In this document: positions 1 to 9,462 of the stretch, in pieces
Position numbering within the stretch: position 1 is the first letter of the stretch
How the letters are laid out: the number at the start of each line of letters is the position of its first letter
NCBI RefSeq assembly: GCF_904846415.1
Contig: NZ_CAJHAR010000004.1
Location: 104,998-168,997, forward strand
From: Psychrobacter piscatorii
Lineage (GTDB): Bacteria; Pseudomonadota; Gammaproteobacteria; Pseudomonadales; Moraxellaceae
Reading direction: 5' to 3'
Length of the DNA: 64,000 nt
The notes under the pieces: generated by a model
The model's database searches: none
Seen by the model: only the letters and a program-made list of their open reading frames with translations
What the model was told of the DNA's origin: nothing
Made by a program: the position numbers and the translations under genes

Positions 1-474
1 ACGCATGGCTTTATTCATGCCGATAGTATGCATCTGCTATTCAACATGTTTACGTTATACTTCTTTGGCCGAGCTATTGAAGGGCTATATCGTTCATTTT
101 TATTCGGCTATGGTTTTGTGGTTTTTTATGTGTTGGCTATTGTTGTTGCCATGATTCCAAGCTACCTTAAAAATAAAGACAATGCCAGTTACTTAAGTCT
201 TGGGGCATCAGGCGGTGTATCGGCGGTCTTATTTGCCTTTATTTTACTAGCACCGTGGGAGCGAATTTACTTATTTGCCATTATTCCCATTCCTGCGATA
301 CTGTTTGCCGTCGCTTATGTATTTTATAGTATCTACGCGGACAAACGCGGTGGTTCAAATATCAACCATATGGCACATATGTGGGGCGGCGCATTTGGCA
401 TCATTGCCACGATTATTTTAGAACCTAAAGTACTACCCCATTTTATAAATGCTTTATTGTCGCCTGGTTTTTAA
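1..474 (+). CDS. Rhomboid-family intramembrane serine protease, 3' part
   Basis: This is the C-terminal part of a rhomboid protease, cut by the left window edge; the frame is open from base 1 and the ATG at 28 is internal. Rhomboids cleave transmembrane substrates inside the inner membrane. Visible hallmarks are the HLLFNM segment (bases 31-48), the GASGG motif with the catalytic serine codon at 208-210, and the AHMWGG motif with the catalytic histidine codon at 376-378. Several hydrophobic segments lie between them. The gene ends at a TAA, 83 bases before the next gene. Substrate unknown. The family call is secure because both dyad residues are present. Confidence 0.88.
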   Translation, partial: THGFIHADSMHLLFNMFTLYFFGRAIEGLYRSFLFGYGFVVFYVLAIVVAMIPSYLKNKDNASYLSLGASGGVSAVLFAFILLAPWERIYLFAIIPIPAILFAVAYVFYSIYADKRGGSNINHMAHMWGGAFGIIATIILEPKVLPHFINALLSPGF

Positions 475-557
475 ACTGTTTTCTCAAATAGAAATTCTTT
501 GAATCATGACAATTAAACAAGTTGCTTACTTTTACGTTTGAGATTTAATACTTCATT

Positions 558-1523
558 ATGATTATAGATATTATCGGTGATATTCATGGTTATGCAGACA
601 AGCTCGTTGGTTTGTTAAACCAATTAGGCTACGAGCATAACGGTCAGCATTTTGTGCCACCGACAGGTCACAGGGCATTATTCATTGGCGATTTGATTGA
701 CCGTGGGTCACAGCAACTGGCCACATTAGAGACTGTCTTCGCGATGTTAGATGCGGACGTGGCCGATGCGGTGATGGGCAATCATGAATACAATGCCTTG
801 GCTTATGCCACACTTGATCCTGAGGATTCTAGCCAGTATCTGCGCTCACATAATGCCGTACATAAACGCCAACATGAAGCGTTCTTGGCGGAGATACCCT
901 TTGGCTCAGAGCAGCACGAATATTGGTTACAGCGCTTATATGAAGTACCCCTGTGGATTGAGACAGATTATGCGTGTTTTGTGCATGCTTGCTGGGATGT
1001 AGATAGTATGGCGGTGCTAAAGCCACTGCTGACGGATAATAACTGCCTAACCTCTGAAGGTCTAATCGCGACGGCTAAAGAAGATAGCATCGCCTTTGAT
1101 GCTTTAGAACGAGTATTAAAAGGGGTTGAGACAGGGTTGCCTGATGGCATCATCATGGTGGATAAAGAAGGCACTGAACGCAGACGAGTGCGGGTGCGTT
1201 GGTGGCTTGATGAGTTAAATACACGCACGCTTCGCGAGGTCGCTCGTGCACCGTCCTCCGCATTGGCTCAAATACCGCCTGATGCATTAGCTGAAAATAT
1301 CGACTTTGCGCTACAAACACATAAACCTGTATTTGTCGGTCACTATTGGCTCACCGGCACACCTGAGCCACTCAGTCCACAAGTCGCCTGTACTGATTAT
1401 TCGGCAGCGGTAGATAGCGGTTACTTGACTTGCTATCAGCTTGATACCGAACAGCCGTTACCACTGACAGCTTCTCGCTTTGTGCAGTATTATCACGACA
1501 AAAAAGCGGAGATAAACCAGTGA
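558..1523 (+). CDS. Metallophosphoesterase (calcineurin-like, Ser/Thr phosphatase type)
   Basis: The 321-residue protein has the metal-binding motifs of the calcineurin-like phosphoesterase superfamily: GDIHG at residues 7-11, GDLIDRG at 44-50 and GNHE at 74-77, with a later GHYW histidine motif near residue 260. These ligate two metal ions and act in phosphoester hydrolysis. The layout resembles PrpE/ApaH-type bacterial phosphatases, but the substrate (phosphoprotein or dinucleoside polyphosphate) cannot be read from the sequence. It has no signal peptide, so it is probably cytoplasmic. No strong Shine-Dalgarno precedes the ATG. It stands alone, about 100 bases before purE. Confidence 0.85.
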   Translation: MIIDIIGDIHGYADKLVGLLNQLGYEHNGQHFVPPTGHRALFIGDLIDRGSQQLATLETVFAMLDADVADAVMGNHEYNALAYATLDPEDSSQYLRSHNAVHKRQHEAFLAEIPFGSEQHEYWLQRLYEVPLWIETDYACFVHACWDVDSMAVLKPLLTDNNCLTSEGLIATAKEDSIAFDALERVLKGVETGLPDGIIMVDKEGTERRRVRVRWWLDELNTRTLREVARAPSSALAQIPPDALAENIDFALQTHKPVFVGHYWLTGTPEPLSPQVACTDYSAAVDSGYLTCYQLDTEQPLPLTASRFVQYYHDKKAEINQ

Positions 1524-1622
1524 TATAAACGCTATTAACACCATATCATTATTAAAAGTCAAACTTGGCTTTACGAGTGTAGCAAAATTTTTGTATGATG
1601 GTCTTTTTGAGGATATCCAATC

Positions 1623-2174
1623 ATGAGCACCACCAATACTGCGGCTAACCAGAACGGTCCAATTACCTCCCCTGCTGGTCAACCAAAAGTCGGCATTATC
1701 ATGGGTTCGCAATCTGATTGGGCGACCATGAGTGCTGCTGCACAATTGCTAGCAGACTTTGATGTTGCCTTTGAGTGTGAAGTGGTTTCTGCCCACCGTA
1801 CACCTGACAGACTATTTGATTACGCCAAAAGTGCAAAAGACAATGGTCTACAAGTGATTATCGCTGGTGCAGGCGGTGCTGCTCATCTACCTGGTATGTG
1901 TGCGAGCCAAACGCCACTACCTGTATTTGGCGTCCCTGTAAAATCCTCTATGCTAAGTGGTTGGGACAGTCTGTTATCTATCGTACAAATGCCGAAAGGG
2001 GTTGCTGTTGGGACATTGGCGATTGGTACCGCTGGCGCTTATAACGCTGCCCTACTTGCGATTCAAGTCTTGGCCTTGCATGATGAAACGATTGCTACTA
2101 AGCTGGATCAGATGCGTCAGACTCAAACCGAGACTATTCTTGCTAGCCCAACACCCGGTATTATCAATCCTTAA
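1623..2174 (+). CDS. purE: 5-(carboxyamino)imidazole ribonucleotide mutase PurE
   Basis: PurE converts N5-CAIR to CAIR in de novo purine synthesis, following PurK. The 183-residue protein has the class I PurE signature: GSQSDW at residues 28-33, SAHRTP at 56-61 and [11 protein letters not shown] at 81-91, which line the substrate site. The roughly 20-residue N-terminal extension before the core is poorly conserved in character. A GAGG ribosome-binding site lies about nine bases before the ATG. purK follows on the same strand after about 200 bases with a hairpin between, so the two are not tightly coupled as in many bacteria. Confidence 0.97.
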   Translation: MSTTNTAANQNGPITSPAGQPKVGIIMGSQSDWATMSAAAQLLADFDVAFECEVVSAHRTPDRLFDYAKSAKDNGLQVIIAGAGGAAHLPGMCASQTPLPVFGVPVKSSMLSGWDSLLSIVQMPKGVAVGTLAIGTAGAYNAALLAIQVLALHDETIATKLDQMRQTQTETILASPTPGIINP

Positions 2175-2275
2175 GTAAATATGGAGTGACTGGTTTTTTT
2201 AGCATGGTCTTTTATAGTGATCGCCTGAAAACAAAAGCTATCACTTTTTATTTTTAAGTAAGTCATACTAGATAT

Positions 2276-2299
2276 AAGGTGCCTATAGTGCACCTTTTC
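2276..2299 (+). terminator. Possible intrinsic terminator between purE and purK
   Basis: AAGGTGC (2276-2282) pairs with GCACCTT (2290-2296) around a seven-base loop and is followed by a pyrimidine-rich TTCCTATTTT. The stem is short, so termination may be partial. Confidence 0.5.
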
Positions 2300-2371
2300 C
2301 TATTTTCGCCCATTGCGTTTTAAATTTTAATACAACACAGACCTCATTCACTTTTATTCAAAGAGCCTTTC

Positions 2372-3688
2372 ATGACTACAGCAAACGCTTATCCTGTTAC
2401 CCAAACCATTCGTACCATCGGTATTTTAGGCGGTGGTCAGCTTGGTATGATGCTTGCCGAAGCCGCGATGCCACTCGGTTATCAATGCGTGTTTTTAGAA
2501 GACAATCCAGAATGCCCTGCCAGCCTATATGGTCGCGTATTTCATAGCGATCAATTAGCAGACTTTATCGCAGCCGCTGATGTCTTTACCCTAGAGTTCG
2601 AGAACACGCCAACGTCTACGGTCGAGCAATTAACGAGCTTGTCAAAGTCTGGCAGCAAGCAAGGCATGTTCCCACCACTGATTGCACTTGATATCGCCCA
2701 AGACCGTCTAAAAGAAAAGCAGATGTTCAATGCGCTCGATATTGCAACCGTGCCATTTATGGAAGTTAATTCTGAAGCTGAGTTAAAACAAGCTTGTGAA
2801 GCGTTGGGCTTGCCCATTGTTTTGAAGACCAGTCGCGGTGGCTACGATGGTAAAGGTCAGTTCGTGATCAAACAAGACAATGATATTAAAGCAGCTTGGC
2901 TTGAGCTAAAAGATGCCGTCAGTGGTAAAAGTTCACTCACGCCAACGCCTGCGCCACTGATTGCTGAAGGTTTCATTAACTTTAATCGTGAAGTCTCTAT
3001 CATTGCAGCAAGAGCGCAAAATGGTCAGGTACGCTGTTATGATTTAGTCGAAAACCATCATCATCACGGTATTTTGGCAAAAACTCAAGCTCCTGCGGTC
3101 GGTACCAGCCACCTGCTCCAGCAGGCAACAGACGCCATCACAAAGATCATGAACCATCTAGACTATGTGGGTATTATGGCACTTGAGCTGTTTGTCACTA
3201 AAGATGCTCGCGGTCATACCACGATACTGGCTAATGAGATTGCCCCGCGTGTGCATAACTCTGGCCACTGGAGCATTGAAGGCGCGGTTACTAGCCAGTT
3301 TGAAAATCATATCCGTGCCGTGGTCAACTTACCACTCGGTGATACAGACAACGTCCATCCGGCGATTATGGTCAACGTACTCGGCCAATATCCAAATATC
3401 AGCGCCGTGCTAAATATCGATGGCGCTCACTATCATAGCTATCATAAAGCCGAGCGTGACGATCGCAAGATTGCTCATATTACCTTGATGCCCAATGATG
3501 TGACTGACTTAGAATCAGCCATGGCAAAGCTGGTTGCCGTATTGCCAAATAAAGTAGGTTTGGACAAAGAGTATGGAAATATCGATACTCAATCTAATAC
3601 CGCAAATGTCGAAGCTAAAAACGATGACTTAGAAGATAGCGGTGTTGAAGCAGTATTGTCGCCAAAGACAGAGAAGGCCAAAAAATAA
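2372..3688 (+). CDS. purK: N5-carboxyaminoimidazole ribonucleotide synthase PurK
   Basis: PurK is the ATP-grasp enzyme that makes N5-CAIR from AIR, bicarbonate and ATP, feeding PurE. The N-terminal GGGQLGMM motif (residues 20-27) starts the preATP-grasp domain. The central region shows the ATP-grasp lysine in KTSRGGYDGKGQ, and the metal-binding NEIAPRVHNSGHW segment follows. At 438 residues it is longer than usual because of an acidic tail of about 40 residues (NIDTQSNTANVEAKNDDLED onward) with no family counterpart I recognise. Its TAA shares one base with the next start codon (TAATG), implying translational coupling to the YaiI-family gene. Confidence 0.96.
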   Translation: MTTANAYPVTQTIRTIGILGGGQLGMMLAEAAMPLGYQCVFLEDNPECPASLYGRVFHSDQLADFIAAADVFTLEFENTPTSTVEQLTSLSKSGSKQGMFPPLIALDIAQDRLKEKQMFNALDIATVPFMEVNSEAELKQACEALGLPIVLKTSRGGYDGKGQFVIKQDNDIKAAWLELKDAVSGKSSLTPTPAPLIAEGFINFNREVSIIAARAQNGQVRCYDLVENHHHHGILAKTQAPAVGTSHLLQQATDAITKIMNHLDYVGIMALELFVTKDARGHTTILANEIAPRVHNSGHWSIEGAVTSQFENHIRAVVNLPLGDTDNVHPAIMVNVLGQYPNISAVLNIDGAHYHSYHKAERDDRKIAHITLMPNDVTDLESAMAKLVAVLPNKVGLDKEYGNIDTQSNTANVEAKNDDLEDSGVEAVLSPKTEKAKK

Positions 3689-4137
3689 TGCAAATTTGGG
3701 TGGATGCTGACTCCGTACCATTGATTGCCAAAGATTTGATTATCAAAACGGCTGAACGTACTAAGACAATGGCGATATTCGTCGCCAACCAGCCAATCAA
3801 ACTACGCAAATCTCCTCTGCTCGTTATGACGGTTGTACCATCAGGCTTTGACAAGGCTGATGATTATATCGTCGAGCAGATACAGGCAGGCGATTTGGCG
3901 ATTACGAGCGACATACCTTTAGCCAATGATATTTTGGACAAAGGCGGTCTAGTACTGACAACCCGCGGCGTGGTCTATGACAAAAATAATATCAAGCAAA
4001 AGCTCAATATGCGCGATTTTATGGATACCATGCGCGGCACGGGTGTCCTAGAATTACAAGAGATGAGCGGTCAAAAACCCTACGGCGACCGCGATAAAAA
4101 AGCCTTTGCCGACGGTCTCAATCGCTTGGTTCGTTAG
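3688..4137 (+). CDS. YaiI/YqxD (UPF0178) family protein
   Basis: This 149-residue protein begins IWVDADSVP, the characteristic opening of the UPF0178 (YaiI/YqxD) family, usually written VDADACP; here S-V replaces A-C. Other family blocks visible are the VPSGFDKADDYIVEQ segment, where the aspartates recall a PIN-like nuclease fold, and SDIPLANDIL. The biochemical role of the family is not established, and a nuclease activity is only suggested by the fold. It overlaps the purK stop by one base, so it is co-translated with purK. Confidence 0.88.
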   Translation: MQIWVDADSVPLIAKDLIIKTAERTKTMAIFVANQPIKLRKSPLLVMTVVPSGFDKADDYIVEQIQAGDLAITSDIPLANDILDKGGLVLTTRGVVYDKNNIKQKLNMRDFMDTMRGTGVLELQEMSGQKPYGDRDKKAFADGLNRLVR

Positions 4138-4256
4138 TAGGCCTTATCATTCCGTCTGACACTGACCTGCTTACCAACTATTAGATGATGTCTTATAAGT
4201 AACGTATGCCTCCTTGCAAACCGTATACACTCTATAACCAAAACCTATTCAATCAG

Positions 4257-4289
4257 CACGCTTTATAACGAAGCGTGTTGCCTATCTTT
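4257..4289 (+). terminator. Weak terminator-like hairpin after the YaiI-family gene
   Basis: CACGCTT (4257-4263) and AAGCGTG (4271-4277) form a seven-base-pair stem followed by a T-rich but interrupted tail. Confidence 0.4.
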
Positions 4290-4371
4290 GTTAAGATACA
4301 TTCAGTTTTTGAGATAAATACATTCACTGAATGCCTCACATAACATAATTCAAATAAAAATAGGAATGATT

Positions 4372-5013
4372 ATGAAAATTTTAGTCGTTGGTGCAAGTGG
4401 TCGTGTCGGTAGTAACTTGGTTAAGCAACTATTAGCTGACGAACACCAAGTAATTGGAACGACTCGCCAAGAAGAAAAGCTGTTTGATAATGACAACTAT
4501 ACCCAGCTAGATTTGGATATTACTGCTAGCAAAGAGTCTATTGAAAAACAATTAGATCAAGATATTGATGCTGTCTACTTTGTAGCAGGATCTGGTGGTA
4601 AAGATGTACTAGAAGTTGACTTACATGGTGCAGTAAAGACCATGCAAGCAGCGCAAGACAAAGGTATCAAACGCTATATTATGCTCAGCTCTGTATTCTC
4701 GCTAGAGACTGAGAAATGGGACAATAATCCTAACATTGCAGATCTAAAAGACTACTATATCTCTAAGCACTATGCTGATCATTGGTTAGTGAATAACAGC
4801 TCGCTCGACTACACCATCGTACAGCCGGGCGCACTGAAGGAGCGTGACGGTACAGGCAAAATCACTATCAATGATACCAGCTCTGGTGAAAATGCTATTG
4901 AAGATGTCGCAACGACGCTGGCGGCTGTCCTAACCGCAGATAATACTATTGGAAAAGTATTCAATTTGCATAACGGTGACATAGACATCAATGAAGCCAT
5001 TGCTACAGTATAA
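4372..5013 (+). CDS. NAD(P)-binding Rossmann-fold protein (NmrA/SDR-like)
   Basis: An atypical short-chain dehydrogenase of about 213 residues. MKILVVGASGRVGSNLVKQL carries the GxxGxxG dinucleotide-binding motif at the N terminus, and YYISKHYADHWL contains a Y-x3-K pair like the SDR catalytic pair. This matches the YwnB/NmrA-like group of stress-related NAD(P)-binding proteins; substrate unknown. Two ATGs lie close together at 4366 and 4372. The sequence TAGGA at 4361-4365 directly abuts the first but is well spaced for the second, so 4372 is preferred. It is a single gene flanked downstream by a strong bidirectional terminator. Confidence 0.82.
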   Translation: MKILVVGASGRVGSNLVKQLLADEHQVIGTTRQEEKLFDNDNYTQLDLDITASKESIEKQLDQDIDAVYFVAGSGGKDVLEVDLHGAVKTMQAAQDKGIKRYIMLSSVFSLETEKWDNNPNIADLKDYYISKHYADHWLVNNSSLDYTIVQPGALKERDGTGKITINDTSSGENAIEDVATTLAAVLTADNTIGKVFNLHNGDIDINEAIATV

Positions 5014-5083
5014 ACCACCATTGTTTAGGTGAGTTTGACTACTGGGATGTGACTACGTACGTCAAATCACTGAATCAGATTAT

Positions 5084-5142
5084 AAAAAAGGTTGTTATCG
5101 ATTCGCCAATATCCAATTGGCAAATCGATAACGACCTTTTTT
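5084..5142. terminator. Bidirectional intrinsic terminator
   Basis: A long inverted repeat: AAAAAAGGTTGTTATCGATT on the left, and its near-complement ending ATCGATAACGACCTTTTTT on the right, with an inner GCCAAT/ATTGGC pairing. A- and T-runs flank both sides, so it can stop the NAD(P)-binding gene from the left and epmA from the right. Confidence 0.9.
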
Positions 5143-5174
5143 CTTGCTGCGATGAACAAAAGCTATCTATCTCG

Positions 5175-6191
5175 TTATGCTTGATCACTGGGAAAAGCAA
5201 TCACTTCCTCCAAATTCTTTGCGCCCGTTATCACCATGAGCAATCGATCAACACCGACCGCAATACCACTACAAGGGATCAAGTCATCAGATGCAGCAAT
5301 TAAATGCTCATCTATCGGCATCTGTGGCAACCCATGACGCTGACGTAATTGATTGTCTTGTTCAAAACGTGCTCGTAATGCTGGACCATCTGCCAGCTCA
5401 TCATAAGCGTTGGCAATCTCAATCCCGTTGATATACAGCTCGAAGCGTTTCGCTATTTTATTGCCTTCCTTATCCAGCGCCGTCTTTGCCAATGCGGCTG
5501 TCGCAGGCGGATATTCTATGATCAGTGTCGGCAAATCATGTCCCAAATTTGGCTCTACTGCATGACTAAATAGTAAGTCTAACCAGCTCTGACGACGGTT
5601 TTCTTCGCTATCATCAGCATCATTAAAATCAAATCCTATGAGCCCTCTATCTTCTGCTACCGCTTGGAGCGCAGATAGGCTCGCTGTCAGTGGATGTATA
5701 CCAACAAAATCCATAAAAGCATCGACATAGCGATAATGACTCATCACCATCGGGTGACCATACAGCGCCGTAAGCAACTCATTAAGCTCACCTGCCATAT
5801 CGTCGAGACTGTAATTGGGCTGGTACCACTCTAACATTGTAAATTCGATATTATGACGCACGCCTATCTCATTATCCCGAAACACAGGACAAATTTGATA
5901 AATAGGCACTTGCCAGCTCGCCAATAAACGCTTCATCGCAAACTCAGGAGAAGTATGCAAATAATAGGTACGAGGACGATCTTGATAAGTCACATTCGCT
6001 GCCACTGATTGCAAAAAGGTGTCGGTGTTACCCGCTTGTGATAAAAGCGGCGTCTGCACTTCAAGTACCTGGCGACTGGTAAAAAATTGCCGAATATCAC
6101 CGATAAACTTGGCGCGTTGCTGTGCCATTGCCAGTGTCATGGTTGGTGCGTAGTTAGGTTTATGATTAGATGTACTGCTTGATTGGCTCAT
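5175..6191 (-). CDS. epmA: Elongation factor P lysyltransferase EpmA (GenX/PoxA)
   Basis: EpmA resembles the catalytic core of class II lysyl-tRNA synthetase without the anticodon-binding domain. It attaches (R)-beta-lysine to a conserved lysine of EF-P, which helps ribosomes through polyproline stretches. At 338 residues it has the family length. Class II motif 2 is seen in FRDNEIGVRHNIEFTMLEWY and motif 3 in SGIAVGVDRLLM near the C terminus. The HTSPEFAMKRLL segment is typical of GenX. It is the last gene of a minus-strand run after the AI-2E-type permease gene and pdxB, 86 bases behind pdxB. epmB and efp are not in this window. Confidence 0.95.
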   Translation of the reverse strand: MSQSSSTSNHKPNYAPTMTLAMAQQRAKFIGDIRQFFTSRQVLEVQTPLLSQAGNTDTFLQSVAANVTYQDRPRTYYLHTSPEFAMKRLLASWQVPIYQICPVFRDNEIGVRHNIEFTMLEWYQPNYSLDDMAGELNELLTALYGHPMVMSHYRYVDAFMDFVGIHPLTASLSALQAVAEDRGLIGFDFNDADDSEENRRQSWLDLLFSHAVEPNLGHDLPTLIIEYPPATAALAKTALDKEGNKIAKRFELYINGIEIANAYDELADGPALRARFEQDNQLRQRHGLPQMPIDEHLIAASDDLIPCSGIAVGVDRLLMVITGAKNLEEVIAFPSDQA

Positions 6192-6277
6192 GACTGTCTA
6201 CCGTGATTCATAAATAATAATGCTTCAATGACGTAGATTATTTATGTTTTTAAGAATAGTATTTTTAAATTGTTAGA

Positions 6278-7450
6278 TTAGGATTGCCACTCACGGCGCA
6301 AGTGGTAATCACGTCTCAGACCGTCAAAGTCAGCGCCATTCACTTGTTTGTCAGAACTTTCACCAGATATTTTGCTTCGCAACGAGGCATCATCTTGCAT
6401 AATGTCATAAAATTTTGGCAATCTGTCTGGGTGTGCTTTTAGCTCAGACCACAAAAACAGGTTAAGCGGTAGCAGGTTGGACATAGACTGGGCAGGTATT
6501 ATGCCTAGCTTCTCACACAAGGCATCATAGATGATTTGTGTACCACGTAGCTTGCCTTCTAATGTGTAGCCAGCGATATGCGGTGTGGCGATTGTGAGCT
6601 TAGATAGGAGGCTATCAGCAACCGTTGGCTCATGCTCAAACACATCCAAAACCACTTGTCGCCCAGTATGAGCAATATCATTCTTGAGATCATTTTCATG
6701 AATCACAGGGCCGCGTGCGCTATTAATCAATATGGTATCAGCAGGCATCATGGCCAATGTATCTGCATTGATGAGATGACGCGTTGGATAGTCACTGCCT
6801 TTAGAATTACTGGCAACTTTCTCACTTGTCAAAGGCACATGCAAACTCACCGCGTTACTTTGAGAGAGCACCTGTTCAAGGCTGGCATTATTAATAGTAG
6901 AGCTTGGTAATAATGGATCGTATCCAAGTACCTGCCAGCCCAGGTCATTGGCATACTGAGCAAGCGTACTGCCAATATTACCAAGGCCGATAATGCCTAT
7001 TGTCACGGGCTGCTGCCAGTAGTTTGGACGTAGGGTCAAGATAGCTGTCAATACATACTGAGCCACCGAGTGCTTGCTACAACCAGCAGCATTGGCAAAA
7101 GTAATGTTGCGCATCGCTAAATAGTCTTGGTCGACATGATCTGTACCGATAGTCGCTGAGCCAACAAATTGCACGCTATGATTTTCAGCCAGTAGCGCCT
7201 CATTGACTTGCGTGACCGAGCGTATTAACAAAATATCTGGCTGTACTTCAGACAGCAGCTTTGCATCAATATCACGACCAGCGACAGTAATAATATTGAC
7301 TGCCTGCTCGGTCAATTCACCAAGCGTAGCAGCATTAAAAAAATCATTCAGGCTAGCGATATTGCTATCAGCAACGATCGTGATGTCTTTAGCCATACTC
7401 ATCGCATCTATTTTATTGTGCATAACATCTGCGATATTATTGTTTGTCAT
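6278..7450 (-). CDS. pdxB: Erythronate-4-phosphate dehydrogenase PdxB
   Basis: PdxB oxidises 4-phosphoerythronate in the DXP-dependent pyridoxal 5'-phosphate pathway. It belongs to the D-2-hydroxyacid dehydrogenases: GIIGLGNIGSTLAQYANDLG is the NAD-binding loop. NSARGPVIHENDL carries the catalytic Arg, FEHEP the Glu and TPHIAGYTLEGKLRG the His. ATIGTDHVD and FANAAGCSKHSVAQY are typical PdxB blocks. The C-terminal dimerisation region is present but shorter than in Escherichia coli. The longest frame opens with TTG at 7456. ATG 7450 is used here, but the family alignment would also fit the ATG at 7396 (MAKDITIVADSN). It lies 30 bases or so behind the upstream permease gene and is probably co-transcribed with it. 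Confidence 0.94.
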   Translation of the reverse strand: MTNNNIADVMHNKIDAMSMAKDITIVADSNIASLNDFFNAATLGELTEQAVNIITVAGRDIDAKLLSEVQPDILLIRSVTQVNEALLAENHSVQFVGSATIGTDHVDQDYLAMRNITFANAAGCSKHSVAQYVLTAILTLRPNYWQQPVTIGIIGLGNIGSTLAQYANDLGWQVLGYDPLLPSSTINNASLEQVLSQSNAVSLHVPLTSEKVASNSKGSDYPTRHLINADTLAMMPADTILINSARGPVIHENDLKNDIAHTGRQVVLDVFEHEPTVADSLLSKLTIATPHIAGYTLEGKLRGTQIIYDALCEKLGIIPAQSMSNLLPLNLFLWSELKAHPDRLPKFYDIMQDDASLRSKISGESSDKQVNGADFDGLRRDYHLRREWQS

Positions 7451-7479
7451 TGGCAATTTTCTCTATCGATAAGGGTTTT

Positions 7480-8637
7480 CTATATAGACTCGTTTCCACC
7501 GACTGTATCTTGTTCTGGACTATGTACTGGCGCTATGGCATTTGAGTCAGAGAGCGTGACGTCTTGCGGCGCAAATATCTCATTTTTATGCTGCGATATC
7601 CACTCGCGCCATACAGCAAGACCGATAGCCAATACCACAGGGCCGATGAACAATCCAACAAAACCAAACGCAGTCAGACCGCCCAATACACCGATAAAAA
7701 TAATGATAAACGGGATTTTGGTCGCGCCACTAATAACAATAGGACGAATAAGATTATCCACCCAGCTAATAACAAACACGCCCCATAGTGCCAAACCAAT
7801 CCCTTCTGCAGTATGTCCCTGACTCAGTAGCCAAATAGACACACCGCCCCAAACAAATGGCGTACCAAAGGGAATCAGCGCAATAATAAATGTGACAATG
7901 GTCAATAAGATAGGACTTGGCGCACCAGCGAAGTAATAGCCGATACCAGCCAATAACGCCTGAGCCAATGCCGTCAGCCCAATACCGTATACCACTGCAC
8001 GCGTGGTTGTACCCACAGAATCGATGTAGCCGTCGATGCGATTGCCGATGATGTTACGCAGCGCTTGACGAATCTGGCGAACCAGACTGGTGCCATCACG
8101 ATAAAAAAAGAATAGTGTCATCAGCGCCATACCAAGCTTGGCCAGACCACTGAACACCACATCAAATGCTACCTTGCCATAATACAAGTGCGACTGAACC
8201 CAAAGACGAAAGGCTTCTAGCGTGCCTTCTGGGTTTTTATTGATTCGCCACAGTACGTCTTTGATTTGCTGGCCGATAATCGGTAATTCTTTGAATGAGT
8301 CAGGCACATCTAGATAGCCCACTTTAATACGATAGACCAAATTACTAATTAAGCTTAACGCTTCTTGCTGCAAAATAAACACACCAATAACCAATGGCAC
8401 ACCTATTATCAAGGAGATGCTCACGGTCATAATAGCAGCGCTAAAATCTGGACTCAGTTTAACTTTTTCGTGAAAAAACTCATAAATAGGGAACGTCACA
8501 TACGCCAAAATCGCCGCCCACAATGCCGGTACAATAAAAAACTGCACCACTTGAAAGCATAATACGAACAGCGCAACCAGCAAGGTAATCGCAAGCAAGC
8601 GCTGGATAATAAATTCTTTTGTCCAATTTTCAATCAT
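7480..8637 (-). CDS. AI-2E family transporter (PerM/YdiK-like permease)
   Basis: A polytopic membrane protein of about 385 residues belonging to the AI-2E transporter family (UPF0118). It shows about eight hydrophobic segments. Family landmarks are the VPALWAAILAYVTFPIYEFF segment near the N terminus, GFVGLFIGPVVLAIGLAVW near the C terminus, and an amphipathic central region. Family members are linked to export of autoinducer 2 or to Na+/H+ antiport, so the substrate is not predictable. The open frame extends to a TTG at 8664, but the ATG at 8637 (MIENWTKEF) is the likelier start. It is the first gene of a run with pdxB and epmA. Confidence 0.88.
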   Translation of the reverse strand: MIENWTKEFIIQRLLAITLLVALFVLCFQVVQFFIVPALWAAILAYVTFPIYEFFHEKVKLSPDFSAAIMTVSISLIIGVPLVIGVFILQQEALSLISNLVYRIKVGYLDVPDSFKELPIIGQQIKDVLWRINKNPEGTLEAFRLWVQSHLYYGKVAFDVVFSGLAKLGMALMTLFFFYRDGTSLVRQIRQALRNIIGNRIDGYIDSVGTTTRAVVYGIGLTALAQALLAGIGYYFAGAPSPILLTIVTFIIALIPFGTPFVWGGVSIWLLSQGHTAEGIGLALWGVFVISWVDNLIRPIVISGATKIPFIIIFIGVLGGLTAFGFVGLFIGPVVLAIGLAVWREWISQHKNEIFAPQDVTLSDSNAIAPVHSPEQDTVGGNESI

Positions 8638-9462
8638 AGCGTATAAACCAAGAGCGGACAGCAAACGATAGTTTTGCTGGCAAGTTTATAAATGTGTGAT
8701 GAACATCAGCTTATAGACGCTGTCCATAAACTGTATCCATTAGCGAGGATGGTAGATTATAAGTATATAAAGAAAAAACGGTGTCAAACCCATTAAATCA
8801 CATGACAATACTGCGTATTTACAAACTATCACTCTGATAAATAACATCGCGCAAAACGCAGCTATTACGCTCCATTATGCAATAGATTATGATAATTATA
8901 TAACGCTATGTTGTAATCTTTACTTACAACTTTGTCTATGCAAGCTTACTAGATGATGACCGGAATGACTAGCGCATAATGCATGGATTTGCTGTGAAAA
9001 ACAGTGCCATCGCAGCTGCTTTTATGTTCAGCTATTAAACTGCGATCTTATCAGGGAATTCACTGGTGCGTTCTATTTGTCACGACAATTGATGTTATAC
9101 TAAAGCAATTATTTTAAGCTTTTCAATATAGTTAAGTGCATTTGTACGCTTTTATTTTTGTCGTTGCATAAACATCGCATCTATCAAAGCAGATTCCAGA
9201 CCCTCTTGTATCGTCTTCTTCTAGACTATCATAAGATCTCATTTTAGGATGGCACGATCATTTGGGGTAGGAGGCATAAGCAATCATACTTTTAAGCATT
9301 GTTTAAGCGCTTATGTAGGATTTAGGCTTGTCATATCAACTCAACATTCGAGCTTGATAAGCAAGCGCGCAGTTTTGAATGAATTTCGGACTTACTTTGA
9401 TTTTATTTTAAATCAATACAGACTCACCAAATTTTAATAATATATCGATAGGAACAATAACA
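8638..9462. other. Long intergenic region between the AI-2E-type gene and nadE
   Basis: About 825 bases between divergent genes. It is AT-rich. A 62-codon frame at 9249-9437 has no recognisable family, leader or ribosome-binding site. Promoters for both flanking genes should lie here, but I see no tRNA, hairpin terminator or repeat that I can support. Confidence 0.5.

Noticed and set aside
5049..5303. 84-codon plus-strand frame
   Set aside because: It runs through the bidirectional terminator and the end of epmA and shows no family features.
9249..9437. 62-codon frame upstream of nadE
   Set aside because: No ribosome-binding site, no recognisable motif, and composition like non-coding sequence.
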